A stretch of DNA of 64,000 nt from Verrucomicrobiota bacterium (GCA_947471985.1 CANIZL010000004.1:49295-113294); one strand, 5' to 3'. Numbered from the stretch's first letter, positions 1 to 9,031 are shown. Notes: generated by a model not told the origin, from the letters alone. Made by a program: numbers and translations.

Positions 1-525
1 CACGAACGGCAGCGCCTCTTCCAGGAGGAACTTCACATATTGGCTGCCCAGCGAATCATATTCGAAACTGCGATTGCTGCGATTCCCCCAGCCGCTGGCC
101 GGCGGGGCATCCCCGCCGACGTGGCCGGGATTCAGAAATACCCCCACCGTCACGGGCATCTCGCCGGCCGCGATGAGATTGTCGAACACGATCGGCACCC
201 GTTGCTGGCCCTTTTCGTCGACGTAGGCATGTCCATCCATGAACACCATGAGGGCGGCCGGCTTGGCGGGATCGTATTGGGCCGGGATGTAAATCCAGCC
301 ATCGCGGGCGGCGTCGCGGAAGACCACGGAATTGCTGAGCGCAAAACTCTGCACGCGGCCCTGCGGCACGCCGGCCTTGCGCGCGGTGGATTCCGCCGGG
401 AGCGGATACAACTCGGCCGAATGCACAGCCGGACCGACCAGCGACCAAGCCAATAGCATCGTCCCGGCGGCCCGGGCGACCGGAGACGACGACGCGTGGG
501 CGGCGCGAAGAATACGGGGAATCAT
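1..525 (-). CDS. Secreted enterochelin-esterase-like (alpha/beta) hydrolase, 3' part missing
   Basis: The gene runs off the left edge of the window, so only the first 175 codons are visible. Translation from the ATG at 523-525 gives a hydrophobic N-terminal segment (TMLLAWSLVGPAVHSAE) consistent with an export signal. Further on it reads DGWIYIPAQYDPAKP, ALMVFMDGHAY, PVTVGVFLNPGHVGG and NRSNRSFEYDSLG. That order (strand leading to a F-x-D-G oxyanion turn, an N-P-G segment, then NRSFEYD) is typical of the Fes/YieL-like esterase family, which hydrolyses esters on siderophores or plant polysaccharides. The nucleophilic Ser and the catalytic His would lie beyond the edge. It is divergent from the serine hydrolase at 694. 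Family assignment is firm; the substrate is unknown. Confidence 0.75.
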   Translation of the reverse strand, partial: MIPRILRAAHASSSPVARAAGTMLLAWSLVGPAVHSAELYPLPAESTARKAGVPQGRVQSFALSNSVVFRDAARDGWIYIPAQYDPAKPAALMVFMDGHAYVDEKGQQRVPIVFDNLIAAGEMPVTVGVFLNPGHVGGDAPPASGWGNRSNRSFEYDSLGSQYVKFLLEEALPFV

Positions 526-600
526 ACCCCGTTGATGTCGCCGCCGATTGGTGGGCGTTCAACCCCAAAAACGGCTGGCGCGGTTTTTTCGCCCGATCCG

Positions 601-649
601 CACCATTCCCACCATTCCCACCATTCCCACCATTCCCACCATTCCCACC
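601..649. repeat. 9-bp tandem repeat, about 5.4 copies
   Basis: The unit CACCATTCC is repeated head to tail five times without error, followed by a partial copy. It lies in the 168-bp space between two divergent genes (start codons at 525 and 694), so it sits in the promoter region of one or both. Perfect short-period repeats like this can change copy number by slippage. Confidence 0.9.
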
Positions 650-693
650 GTGACGGACCGCGCGGTGTGGATTATGCGTCCGGTCCGATCCCC

Positions 694-2196
694 ATGAGAA
701 ACATCGCCCTCCTTTGCGGACTCCTGCTGGCCACGTCCGCCGGCTGGCTGCGGGCCGACCGACTGCCCCGCCCCACTGCGACCTCGCTGCCCCGCAGCAC
801 ACCGGAACGGCAGGGCGTTTCCTCGGCCGGGTTGCTCGAGTTCCTTGAGGCGCTTGATCCCATCGACGCCGTGCACAGCGTTATGCTGGTGCGGCACGGG
901 CACGTGGTGGCCGAGGGTTGGTGGGCGCCGTACGACGCCGTCAGCAATCACGAACTCTACTCCCTAAGCAAGAGCTTCACCTCCACCGCCGTGGGGTTGG
1001 CCGTGGCAGAAGGCCGCATGAGTATCGACGACGAAGTGCTGAAGTTTTTCCCTCAGGACGCGCCCAAGGAGCCCAGTGCCAATCTCAAGGCGATGCGCGT
1101 GCGGGACCTCCTGAGCATGTCCACCGGCCATCAGGACGAACCCCCGACGGCAGCGGACAAGGTCTCGCCCGCGACGTTCCTCGCCCAGCCAGTGCCGCAC
1201 AAACCCGGCACTCACTTCAAATACAACACGGCCGCCACCTTCATGCTGTCCGCCATCGTGCAGAAGCAGACGGGCCAGACCGTGCTGGATTACCTGCAAC
1301 CGCGGCTCTTCGTCCCTCTCGGCATCACTCAGCCCGTGTGGAGCACCAATTTTCAGGGCATTTCCCTGGGCGGCTCTGGACTGCGCGTCCGCACGGAGGA
1401 CCTGGCCCGATTCGGTCAGGTGTATCTGAACCACGGTCGCTGGCAGGGTCGGCAATTGATTCCCGCCGGCTGGGTCGAGGCGGCTACTTCCCGACAAGTC
1501 TCCAACGGCAGCAATCCCCGGAGCGATTGGGATCAGGGCTACGGCTATCAATTCTGGCGCTGCCAACACGGCGCGTTCCGCGGGGACGGCGCCTATGGAC
1601 AATACTGCGTGGTCCTGCCGGAACAGGACGCCGTACTGATCATCACCAGTGGGGTCAAGGACATGCAGGGCATCCTGAACGTGGTGTGGGACAAACTCCT
1701 GCCCGCCTTCAAACCCCGCGCCTTGCCATCGGACTCGCGCAACCTCCAACGCCTCAAGACCCGCCTGGCCGGGCTGACCCTGCCGACGCCCAAAGATGCC
1801 GCCACCGCCAGCGCCAGCACCCGCGCCCTCGGACGTCGTTTCCGGTTCGCCGCCAATGATCAAAAGCTGGAATCATTGAGCGTGGAGGCCAATCCCAACG
1901 GCCCCGGGTGGATCCTGGTGACCCAAGTCGGCGGTGTGGAGAGCCGCATTCCCTGCGGGTATCTATCCTGGTTGCGCGGTCGCGGCCCGTTCAACAATCG
2001 CCCGGAGGAACCGCTGGCCGGCAGCGGCGCGTGGAGCAGCGACGACACGCTTTCGCTCAAGATCTGCGCCTACGAGACGCCCTTCCACACGGTGGTGAAG
2101 TTGCGCTTCGACGGCAATCAGGTGACCCGCGAGAGCACCGGCAATGTGGGCGCTGGCGCGACTCCATCGGCCCCGCTGATCGGTCAAGCCGAGTGA
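694..2196 (+). CDS. Secreted beta-lactamase-family serine hydrolase (CubicO type)
   Basis: A 500-residue protein starting at the ATG at 694. The frame stays open upstream to about 496, but only this start places a signal peptide (RNIALLCGLLLATSAGWLRA) at the N-terminus. The class C beta-lactamase/transpeptidase fold is shown by SLSKS at residues 90-94 (Ser90-x-x-Lys93 nucleophile pair), by the lid/YxN region KYNTAATFMLSAIV, and by the conserved GGSGLRVRTEDLARFG stretch. Family members are D-alanyl-D-alanine peptidases, esterases or amidases acting in the periplasm; the substrate here cannot be read. About 110 C-terminal residues form an extra domain beyond the catalytic core. It is preceded by the 9-bp repeat and followed by the transporter genes after about 80 bp. 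Confidence 0.88.
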   Translation: MRNIALLCGLLLATSAGWLRADRLPRPTATSLPRSTPERQGVSSAGLLEFLEALDPIDAVHSVMLVRHGHVVAEGWWAPYDAVSNHELYSLSKSFTSTAVGLAVAEGRMSIDDEVLKFFPQDAPKEPSANLKAMRVRDLLSMSTGHQDEPPTAADKVSPATFLAQPVPHKPGTHFKYNTAATFMLSAIVQKQTGQTVLDYLQPRLFVPLGITQPVWSTNFQGISLGGSGLRVRTEDLARFGQVYLNHGRWQGRQLIPAGWVEAATSRQVSNGSNPRSDWDQGYGYQFWRCQHGAFRGDGAYGQYCVVLPEQDAVLIITSGVKDMQGILNVVWDKLLPAFKPRALPSDSRNLQRLKTRLAGLTLPTPKDAATASASTRALGRRFRFAANDQKLESLSVEANPNGPGWILVTQVGGVESRIPCGYLSWLRGRGPFNNRPEEPLAGSGAWSSDDTLSLKICAYETPFHTVVKLRFDGNQVTRESTGNVGAGATPSAPLIGQAE

Positions 2197-2275
2197 GCGA
2201 GTCCGGCGCGCGGGCGCGCGGGATTTCACGACGCGGTTTGACCATTCGACCCGCGCCCCGCAATCTCGCCCAATA

Positions 2276-3946
2276 ATGCCACGGTCGTGGTGGGCTCGAA
2301 TTCGTAAAAACCCGGGTCGGCCGGGAAGCGGGTGGAGCGTCTTCGCCCTCGGCCTGCTGTTGCTGGCGACCGGTCTGTCGGGGTGTCATTCGGAGCCCCG
2401 GGCGGATTTCGCCATCTTCAACGGCAATGAACCCGAGACGATTGATCCCCAGACTCTGACCGGACAACCCGACGGGCGGATTGCGGCGAGTCTTTTTGAA
2501 GGCCTGACGCGGTTCAATCCGACCAACGCGCGGGCCCAACCCGGACTGGCCCACTCGTGGACGCTGTCGCCGGACGGACGGACCTACACCTTTCACCTGC
2601 GCACCAATCTGACGTGGTCCACCGGCGAACCCATCCGCGCGGAGGATTTCGTGTGGTCCTGGCAACGGGCGATCGATCCCAAAACTGGCGCCGACTACGC
2701 CGGACAACTCTTCTACGTCAAAAATGGCGAGGCGATCAATACCAACGGGGTGACCGACGTGAAGCAACTCGGGATCCGCGCGCTGGATCCCTTCACGGTG
2801 CAGGTGGAGGTCACCCAACCCACGCCGTTTTTTCTGGAGTTGATCGCCAGCCGGATCTTTACCGTGGTGCCCCGCTGGCACGTGGAGAAGTACGGGGAGA
2901 ACTGGATCCGTCACGGCCCGGTGCCGTGTTCCGGGGCGTTTCAACTGGTGGATTGGCGGGTGAACGACCGCGTGCGCGTGCGCAAAAACCCCCGCTACTG
3001 GGACGCCGCCAACGTCGACCTGGAGACCGTGGATTTCCGCTCCGGCGACAACGCGAACGCCGCGCTGAACATCTATCTCACCGGTGGGGTGGATTGCATC
3101 ATCGACAAAACCGCGATGCCAGTGGATCTGCTGGATGAATTACTGAAGCGCCCGGACGTGCAGAAATTCCCGTATCTGGCGACGTACTTTCTGCGATTCA
3201 ACACCACGAAAGCGCCGTATTCGGATCCGCGGGTGCGTCAGGCCATCTGCCTGGTGGTGGACAAGGCCCGGATCACCGCCCGCACCACGCGCGCCGGGGA
3301 GATTCCGACGGACACGCTCACGCCCCCGGGCACGGGCGGCTATCAGCCCCCGGCGGGACTCACCCGCAACGTCGCCCGCGCCCGCGAACTCCTGGCCGCG
3401 GCCGGTTACCCCGAGGGCAAGGGCTTCCCGGTCATTGAATACACCTACAACGTCGGCACCAAACTGCACGAGCAGGTCGCCATCGAATTGAAGGAAACCC
3501 TGGCCGCCGAACTCGGTTTGCGGCTCGAGCTGCATCCGATGGAATGGGGTCCGTATTTGCGCGAGATGAATGCGCTGAACTTCGACATGATCCGCGGCTC
3601 GTGGGTCGGCGACTACGAATATCCCAACACCTTTCTGGACCTGTTCACCAGCAACAACGGCAACAACCGGACGGGCTGGAAGAATCCGGAATACGACCGC
3701 CTGCTGGGGGAAGCGGCGGCAACGGTGGACACGGCCGCCCGCTTTGAGCTGCTGCGCCGCGCAGAGACGCTGTTGATCCACGACGAAGTGCCCATCCTGT
3801 GCCTGCACCATTACGTCGGCGTGTTCGCCTTTGATCGCACCAAATGGACCGGGATTTTTCCCAACCTGATCGATGAACATCCGGTGAACGCAATCCATCG
3901 CCTTACAGGGGCGAAGCCGGTGGCCGGCGGGGAGGCGCGTCGATGA
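2276..3946 (+). CDS. oppA: Peptide ABC transporter substrate-binding lipoprotein (OppA-like)
   Basis: A 556-residue lipoprotein. A basic N-terminus and hydrophobic core lead to the lipobox LSGC with Cys37. The mature part begins FAIFNGNEPETIDPQTLTG and continues with RIAASLFEGLTRFNP, PGLAHSWTLSPDGRTYTFHL and FVWSWQRAIDP. This is the standard SBP_bac_5 order found in OppA/MppA/DppA proteins that bind oligopeptides outside the membrane and pass them to the permease. The length matches OppA (about 540 residues). The stop codon overlaps the start of the permease gene (ATGA at 3943-3946), so the two are translationally coupled. A murein-peptide or dipeptide ligand is equally possible. Confidence 0.93.
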   Translation: MPRSWWARIRKNPGRPGSGWSVFALGLLLLATGLSGCHSEPRADFAIFNGNEPETIDPQTLTGQPDGRIAASLFEGLTRFNPTNARAQPGLAHSWTLSPDGRTYTFHLRTNLTWSTGEPIRAEDFVWSWQRAIDPKTGADYAGQLFYVKNGEAINTNGVTDVKQLGIRALDPFTVQVEVTQPTPFFLELIASRIFTVVPRWHVEKYGENWIRHGPVPCSGAFQLVDWRVNDRVRVRKNPRYWDAANVDLETVDFRSGDNANAALNIYLTGGVDCIIDKTAMPVDLLDELLKRPDVQKFPYLATYFLRFNTTKAPYSDPRVRQAICLVVDKARITARTTRAGEIPTDTLTPPGTGGYQPPAGLTRNVARARELLAAAGYPEGKGFPVIEYTYNVGTKLHEQVAIELKETLAAELGLRLELHPMEWGPYLREMNALNFDMIRGSWVGDYEYPNTFLDLFTSNNGNNRTGWKNPEYDRLLGEAAATVDTAARFELLRRAETLLIHDEVPILCLHHYVGVFAFDRTKWTGIFPNLIDEHPVNAIHRLTGAKPVAGGEARR

Positions 3947-4857
3947 ATTTTGTGCTCCGCCGACTGATCCAGGTGCCGCTGGTGGCGCTGCTGGTGGCCA
4001 GTCTCTGCTTCTTCCTGATGCACATCCTGCCGGGCAGTCCGTTTGACCGCGAGCGGGCCGGGCCGGCGGCCGCCAAGGCGGCGGTGGAAGCCCGGTATCA
4101 CCTCGATAAACCGTTGCCGGTGCAATATCTGTACTGGCTGTCGGACGTGGTGCGCGGCGATCTCGGTCCATCCCTGAAGTATCGCAATCATTCGGTCAAC
4201 GACATCCTCGCCCAGACACTGCCGGTCTCGTTCACGCTGGGCTGGCTGGCCTTTGGTGTGGCGCTCGGCGTGGGCGTGCCGCTCGGGGCCTGGGCCGCGT
4301 TGCGCCCCGGATCGTGGGGCGATTGGTGCGCGGCGTTTCTGGTGCTGTTGGGTGTCTGCGTGCCGTCGTTCATTGTCGGCCCGCTGCTGATCCTGATTTT
4401 TTCGCTCAAGCTCGGCTGGTTCCCGGCGGCGCTCTGGGGTGGGGTTTCAAACGCGGTGTTGCCGGTGACCGCCCTCGGCCTCTTTTTCGCCGCCCGCGTG
4501 GCCCGGCTCGCCCGGGAAGGCATCACGGAAACGCTGCGAAGTGAATTCATCATGGCGGTGCGGGCCAAGGGCGCGGGTGAATTCCGGGTCCTGACCCGGC
4601 ACGCCTTTCGCACCGGTCTCCTGCCGGTGGTGTCCTATTGCGGCCCCATGCTGGCGGACCTGCTCACCGGTTCGTTTGTCATCGAAACCGTCTTCCAAAT
4701 CCCCGGCACCGGCACGTTCTTCATCAATGCCTTCAACAACAAGGACTACACCATGATCGTCGGAATCACCCTGTTGTACGCGGTGCTGTTGCTCAGCCTG
4801 AACCTGATCGTGGACCTGGCCTACGCGTGGTTGGACCCCCGCGTCCGACACGACTGA
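3943..4857 (+). CDS. oppB: Oligopeptide ABC transporter permease (OppB-like)
   Basis: A 304-residue inner-membrane protein with about six hydrophobic segments, beginning MNFVLRRLIQVPLVALLVASL. The characteristic OppB/DppB pieces are present: HILPGSPFDRER near the N-terminus, VQYLYWLSDVVRGDLGPSLKY, the cytoplasmic coupling helix region (FIMAVRAKGAGEFRVL) that docks on the ATPase, and FVIETVFQIPGTGTFFINA. It forms the heterodimeric channel with the next gene. The start overlaps the binding-protein stop by 4 bp. Confidence 0.95.
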   Translation: MNFVLRRLIQVPLVALLVASLCFFLMHILPGSPFDRERAGPAAAKAAVEARYHLDKPLPVQYLYWLSDVVRGDLGPSLKYRNHSVNDILAQTLPVSFTLGWLAFGVALGVGVPLGAWAALRPGSWGDWCAAFLVLLGVCVPSFIVGPLLILIFSLKLGWFPAALWGGVSNAVLPVTALGLFFAARVARLAREGITETLRSEFIMAVRAKGAGEFRVLTRHAFRTGLLPVVSYCGPMLADLLTGSFVIETVFQIPGTGTFFINAFNNKDYTMIVGITLLYAVLLLSLNLIVDLAYAWLDPRVRHD

Positions 4858-4879
4858 TCAACCGAAATTGCCGATCACG

Positions 4880-5788
4880 ATGCAACCGACTCCCACCCCC
4901 AATCAGCGAGCCTGGCGCCGGTTTCGCGGACAACACCGAGCCGTGTGGGCGACCGTCTTTCTGGGTCTCGTCGTGCTGGGTTCCCTGCTGGGGCCGAGTC
5001 TGACCGGCTTCGACCCCAATGCCGGGGGCGAACTGCAATACGCCGCCCCCACCGCCGCCCATTGGTGCGGGACGGATGTCCATGGCCGGGACCTTCTGAC
5101 GCGACTGCTGGTGGGTACGCGCATCTCGCTGCTGGTCGGGGCGGTCGGGGCCGCGGTGGCCTTGGTGATCGGGGTGATTTGGGGCATGACCGCCGCGTAC
5201 GTTGGAGGACGAGTGGACAACCTCATGATGCGGTTCGTCGACGTCCTGTATTCCCTGCCCAATATTTTGTTCGTGATGTTGGGTCTGATCACGCTGGAGG
5301 CGTTTTCCACCCGATACCTCAACGCCCACGCCCCGGAACTCGTAGCCACCCTGCATCTGACCGCCCTGTTTGTCCTGATCGGCGCGGTGTCGTGGCTCAA
5401 CATGGCGCGCATCGTCCGGGGCCAGGTCTTGAGTCTGCGGACCCGTCCCTTTGTCCTCGCCAGCCAGGCCCTGGGCGCCGGGCACATCCGGGTGCTGGCC
5501 CGGCAGATTCTGCCCAACATCCTTGGGGTGGTGATTGTGTACCTGTCCCTGACGATTCCGGCCGTGATTCTTTACGAGTCCTTTCTGAGCTTCCTCGGCC
5601 GCGGCATCCGACCGCCCCAGGCGAGTCTGGGGACGCTGATCGCGGATGGCGCCGCCCAGTTGAACCCCCTGCGCATCCGGTGGTGGCTGGTGGGATTTCC
5701 CGCCGGGTTGCTGGCCAGCCTGCTGCTGGCGCTGACGTTTATCGGCGATGGACTCCGGGTGGCGCTGGATCCGAAGGCAGACCGCTAG
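4880..5788 (+). CDS. oppC: Oligopeptide ABC transporter permease (OppC-like)
   Basis: A 302-residue permease from the ATG at 4880; an in-frame TTG at 4868 would add four residues. Hydrophobic segments alternate with the typical OppC/DppC pieces: HWCGTDVHGRDLLTRLL after the first membrane helix, RFVDVLYSLPNILFVMLG, the coupling helix in FVLASQALGAGHIRVLARQI, and PAVILYESFLSFLGRGIRPP. It starts 22 bp after oppB. No ATP-binding subunit follows, although OppD and OppF normally complete the operon. They must be encoded elsewhere or shared with another transporter. Confidence 0.94.
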   Translation: MQPTPTPNQRAWRRFRGQHRAVWATVFLGLVVLGSLLGPSLTGFDPNAGGELQYAAPTAAHWCGTDVHGRDLLTRLLVGTRISLLVGAVGAAVALVIGVIWGMTAAYVGGRVDNLMMRFVDVLYSLPNILFVMLGLITLEAFSTRYLNAHAPELVATLHLTALFVLIGAVSWLNMARIVRGQVLSLRTRPFVLASQALGAGHIRVLARQILPNILGVVIVYLSLTIPAVILYESFLSFLGRGIRPPQASLGTLIADGAAQLNPLRIRWWLVGFPAGLLASLLLALTFIGDGLRVALDPKADR

Positions 5789-5836
5789 CGGAAATCGGCG
5801 TTGCAAGAATGGGCTTCGTCCCTACTTTGACAGCCT

Positions 5837-6043
5837 ATGAAGGTCCCAGCTCGCTGGTTGATTCTCGCCGCCGCGCTTGCCGGAACGATGGTGGTTTCGG
5901 GGTGCAGTGGTGTGAATGCGTCGCACAGCGTTTCCCCCGCGACCTTCCTGCTGCCCGGTCTGCTCAAGACCGCGCCGCCGAAACCGGCCCCCACGGACGC
6001 CACGGCCGTGACCCATCGGGAAGTGGCCGTTTACCAGCCCTGA
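5837..6043 (+). CDS. Small lipoprotein of unknown function
   Basis: A 68-residue product whose first half is a textbook lipoprotein signal: MKVPARWLILAAALAG followed by VVSGC, with the lipidated cysteine at position 23. The mature part is only about 45 residues, rich in Pro, Ala and Thr, and contains no recognisable domain. It lies 48 bp after oppC and 69 bp before the hpnH-like gene. The signal is convincing enough to call it real; its function is unknown. Confidence 0.65.
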   Translation: MKVPARWLILAAALAGTMVVSGCSGVNASHSVSPATFLLPGLLKTAPPKPAPTDATAVTHREVAVYQP

Positions 6044-6112
6044 TTCCGTCTGCCCGCTGTCGGTCGCCATCCCCGGCACCGGCCCTCTGACCTTTATCCT
6101 ACTGACTGACCC

Positions 6113-7561
6113 ATGCGCTTTCCGTTAGCTCTCACGTACAAGATCGCCAAGCACATCACCAAGAACCGGATGCGTCGGACGCCGAAGTTCGCGATGGTGC
6201 TGCAGTTGGAACCGCTGCATACCTGCAATCTGACCTGCACCGGCTGCGGGCGGATCCGCGAGTATTCCACCAGTCTCAAGGACATGGTGCCGCTGGATCA
6301 ATGCCTCGCGGCTGCGCAGGAATGCGATGCCCCGATGGTGTCCATCTGCGGCGGTGAGCCGCTGATTTATCCCCAGATCGAGGCCCTGGTGGTCGGCCTG
6401 CGGGAGCAGGGACGCATCATTTACATCTGCACCAATGCCATGTTCATGCGCAAAAAGATGCGCGAATACATGGCCGCCCACTGGTCCCCGACGATGGAAG
6501 GCCATCTGAAGGAGCTGGAGGCGCAGCAGCTGATCCTACCCAAGGAAGCGGAAGCCATCCGCAACGCCGACGAAGCCGCCCGCAAGAAGGTCACGATCGT
6601 TCCCAGCAAGTGGCAGTATTGGAACGTGCACGTCGACGGCCTGGAGTTCACCCACGATTTGATCGTGGAACGGGAAGGCGTCTTCCGGGAATGCGTGGCC
6701 GCCATCCGCATGGCCAAGATCCTCGGCTATCAGGTCGCCACCAACACGACGGTCTACCGGGAGACCGACAGCCAGGAGATCGAGGACATGTTCAAGTACC
6801 TCAGCTCCCTGAACGTGGACGGACACACGATCTCCCCGGGCTACGATTACGATGCCGCCAAGAAGGACATGGTGAAACGGCTCGGCCGCGATCCGAAGGA
6901 ATTCTTCCTCACGCGCGATATGACGCGGAAGAAGTTCGCCAAGATCGAGGAGTGGGGGCAGATGTTCACGATTTTCGGCACCCCGGTCTACCAGGAATTC
7001 CTCGCCGGCAAGCGCGAGCTGACCTGCACGGCCTGGGCCATCCCGACCTACAACGTCCGGGGCTGGAAGGCCCCGTGCTATCTCATGACCGACGGCCACT
7101 ACCAGGGCTATCAGGAGATGCTGGACAAGGTCGATTGGGAAAAGTACGGCGTGGTGGACGGAGTGGCGCGGGATCCGCGTTGCGAGAACTGCATGGTCCA
7201 CTGCGGTTACGATCCGAGCGGCGCGCTGAGCACCAAGCCGCGCGACACGTGGATCAATATGAAGTTCAACTTCAGCGCCCGTCCGAAGCCGTTCCCCGCC
7301 ACGCCGGAACTGGCCCAGCGCGCCTTCAACGGCGTCTCCATCGGCAAGGGGCACCTGGCCGAGGCCAAGGCGGCGGTGAACAAGGAATTTTCCGGAGCCA
7401 AGTCCGCCTTCCAACGCGGCGGACACGACTCCGCCGCCCCGGCCGCGGAGCACACCCACGGCGAAGCCGGCGGATGTTCCACGGGAGCCGGCACCCAACA
7501 GCGCGACGAAGTCCTCGCCAAACTGGGTGACGCGAAACGCATTTCGGTGAAATCCGAATAA
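6113..7561 (+). CDS. hpnH: HpnH-like radical SAM protein (adenosylhopane synthesis)
   Basis: HpnH joins the 5'-deoxyadenosyl group of S-adenosylmethionine to diploptene, making adenosylhopane, the first step of hopanoid side-chain extension. The radical SAM cluster motif is CNLTCTGC (Cys38, Cys42, Cys45), followed by VSICGGEPLIYPQ. The C-terminal hallmark cysteines are also present: ELTCTAWAIPTYN, GWKAPCYLM and CENCMVHCGYDP. At 482 residues it is about 100 longer than typical HpnH. Roughly 45 extra residues sit around 122-165 (from MAAHWSPTMEGH to TIVPSKWQ), and a C-terminal tail contains HDSAAPAAEHTHGEAGGCS. The next gene is hpnJ-like, supporting a hopanoid role, but no squalene-hopene cyclase is in the window. 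Confidence 0.87.
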   Translation: MRFPLALTYKIAKHITKNRMRRTPKFAMVLQLEPLHTCNLTCTGCGRIREYSTSLKDMVPLDQCLAAAQECDAPMVSICGGEPLIYPQIEALVVGLREQGRIIYICTNAMFMRKKMREYMAAHWSPTMEGHLKELEAQQLILPKEAEAIRNADEAARKKVTIVPSKWQYWNVHVDGLEFTHDLIVEREGVFRECVAAIRMAKILGYQVATNTTVYRETDSQEIEDMFKYLSSLNVDGHTISPGYDYDAAKKDMVKRLGRDPKEFFLTRDMTRKKFAKIEEWGQMFTIFGTPVYQEFLAGKRELTCTAWAIPTYNVRGWKAPCYLMTDGHYQGYQEMLDKVDWEKYGVVDGVARDPRCENCMVHCGYDPSGALSTKPRDTWINMKFNFSARPKPFPATPELAQRAFNGVSIGKGHLAEAKAAVNKEFSGAKSAFQRGGHDSAAPAAEHTHGEAGGCSTGAGTQQRDEVLAKLGDAKRISVKSE

Positions 7562-7594
7562 CCGGCCGGCTGAAGACCCCTTGTTCCCAGATTC

Positions 7595-9025
7595 ATGAGC
7601 GCACTTTTTCTCTCTCCGCCGTCCTTTGATGGTTTCGACGGCGGGGCTGGTTCCCGTTATCAGGCCCGTCGCGAAGTCACTTCCTTCTGGTACCCCACCT
7701 GGCTCGCCCAGCCCGCCGCGCTGGTTCCCGGCTCCCGGCTGCTGGATTGCCCGCCCCACGGCATCAACATCGCGGAGACGCTCCGCATCGCGAAGGACTA
7801 CGACCACGTCATCATCAACACATCGACGCCGTCGCTTAAAAACGACTCGCGGGTGGCGGAGGCCATCAAGAACCAGCGGCCCGGGACGCGGATCGGATTC
7901 ATCGGGGCGCACACCGCGGTGCTGCCGACGGAAACCTTGAAGGCCTCGCCGGCGATCGATTGGGTCGGCCGCAAGGAGTTCGATTTCACCTGCAAGGAAG
8001 TCTGCGAAGGCCGCGAGCTCGAGACGATCACCGGGCTCAGCTTCAAGAAGGACGGCCGGATCATCCACAATCCGGAGCGCGAGCTGATCTCCAACATGGA
8101 CGCCTTGCCGTGGGTGGCGGACGTCTACAAGCGCGATCTGCAGATCGAGAAGTATTTCATCGGCTACCTGCAGCACCCCTACGTTTCCATGTACACGGGA
8201 CGGGGCTGCCCGGCCCAGTGCACGTTCTGTCTCTGGCCGCAGACCATCGGCGGTCACAAGTACCGCGTCCGTTCCGCCGACAATGTCGCGGCGGAAATGG
8301 CCTACATGAAGAAGCTCTTCCCGCAGGTGAAGGAGTTCTTCTTCGACGACGACACCTTCACGGCCAACCTCCCCCGCGCCCGTGAGATCGCCAAGAAGCT
8401 CGCGCCCCTGGGCCTGACCTGGTCGTGCAACAGCCGTGCGAACCTGGATTACGACACCATCAAGTTCTTTAAGGACTGCGGTCTCCGCCTGTTCCTCGTG
8501 GGGTACGAATCCGGCAGCGACGACACCCTGAAGCGCATCAAGAAGGGCGTTACGACCGACGAAATGCGCCGCTTCACCAAGGCCTGTCACAAAGCGGGTG
8601 TCGTGGTGCACGGCACCTTCATTCTCGGCCTGCCGGTGGAGACGCCGGAAACCATTGAGCAAACCATCCGGTTCGCGCAGGAACTCGATGTGTTCTCCAT
8701 TCAGGTCTCGCTCGCCGCGCCGTATCCCGGCACGGAGCTCTACGAAATGGCCCGGCAAAACGGTTGGTTCGCCAAGAAGGACAAGACCGACATCGTCCAC
8801 GATGACGGCTTCCAACAATCCACGCTGGAGTATCCCGGGCTGTCGAAGCAGGAAATCTACGACTCGCTGGAGCGTTTCTATCACCGGTACTACTTCCGTC
8901 CGAAGCCGATCGCCCGGATCATCCGGACGATGCTGGAAGACAAGGATTTGTGCGTCCGCCGGGTGCGCGAAGGTTACGAATTCTTCCGCAGCCTGAAGCA
9001 ACGCCGCAACGAATCGGCCGCGTAA
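7595..9025 (+). CDS. hpnJ: HpnJ-like B12-domain radical SAM protein
   Basis: A 476-residue protein matching the HpnJ family, which acts late in hopanoid head-group synthesis and is needed to make bacteriohopanetetrol cyclitol ether. The N-terminal half (LFLSPPSFDGFDGG, ALVPGSRLLDCPPHG, HVIINTSTPSLKND) has the layout of a cobalamin-binding-like domain. The radical SAM motif is CPAQCTFC (Cys205, Cys209, Cys212), followed by EFFFDDDTFTANLPRA, LFLVGYESGSDDTLKRIKKG and HGTFILGLPVETPETIEQT, all typical of this superfamily. It follows hpnH by 33 bp and ends just before a strong hairpin, so the pair forms one unit. Its partners HpnI and HpnK are not visible here. Confidence 0.87.
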   Translation: MSALFLSPPSFDGFDGGAGSRYQARREVTSFWYPTWLAQPAALVPGSRLLDCPPHGINIAETLRIAKDYDHVIINTSTPSLKNDSRVAEAIKNQRPGTRIGFIGAHTAVLPTETLKASPAIDWVGRKEFDFTCKEVCEGRELETITGLSFKKDGRIIHNPERELISNMDALPWVADVYKRDLQIEKYFIGYLQHPYVSMYTGRGCPAQCTFCLWPQTIGGHKYRVRSADNVAAEMAYMKKLFPQVKEFFFDDDTFTANLPRAREIAKKLAPLGLTWSCNSRANLDYDTIKFFKDCGLRLFLVGYESGSDDTLKRIKKGVTTDEMRRFTKACHKAGVVVHGTFILGLPVETPETIEQTIRFAQELDVFSIQVSLAAPYPGTELYEMARQNGWFAKKDKTDIVHDDGFQQSTLEYPGLSKQEIYDSLERFYHRYYFRPKPIARIIRTMLEDKDLCVRRVREGYEFFRSLKQRRNESAA

Positions 9026-9031
9026 TTCGAC

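Noticed and set aside
496..693. Longer N-terminus for the serine hydrolase
   Set aside because: The extended part would be translated from the 9-bp repeat into His/Ser repeats; the ATG at 694 gives a signal peptide at the expected place.
2057..2944. Minus-strand frame of 295 codons and similar antisense frames (3140-4171, 26084-27526, 31872-33254, 46773-48200)
   Set aside because: Each lies opposite a well-supported gene and has low-complexity, arginine- and glycine-rich translation.
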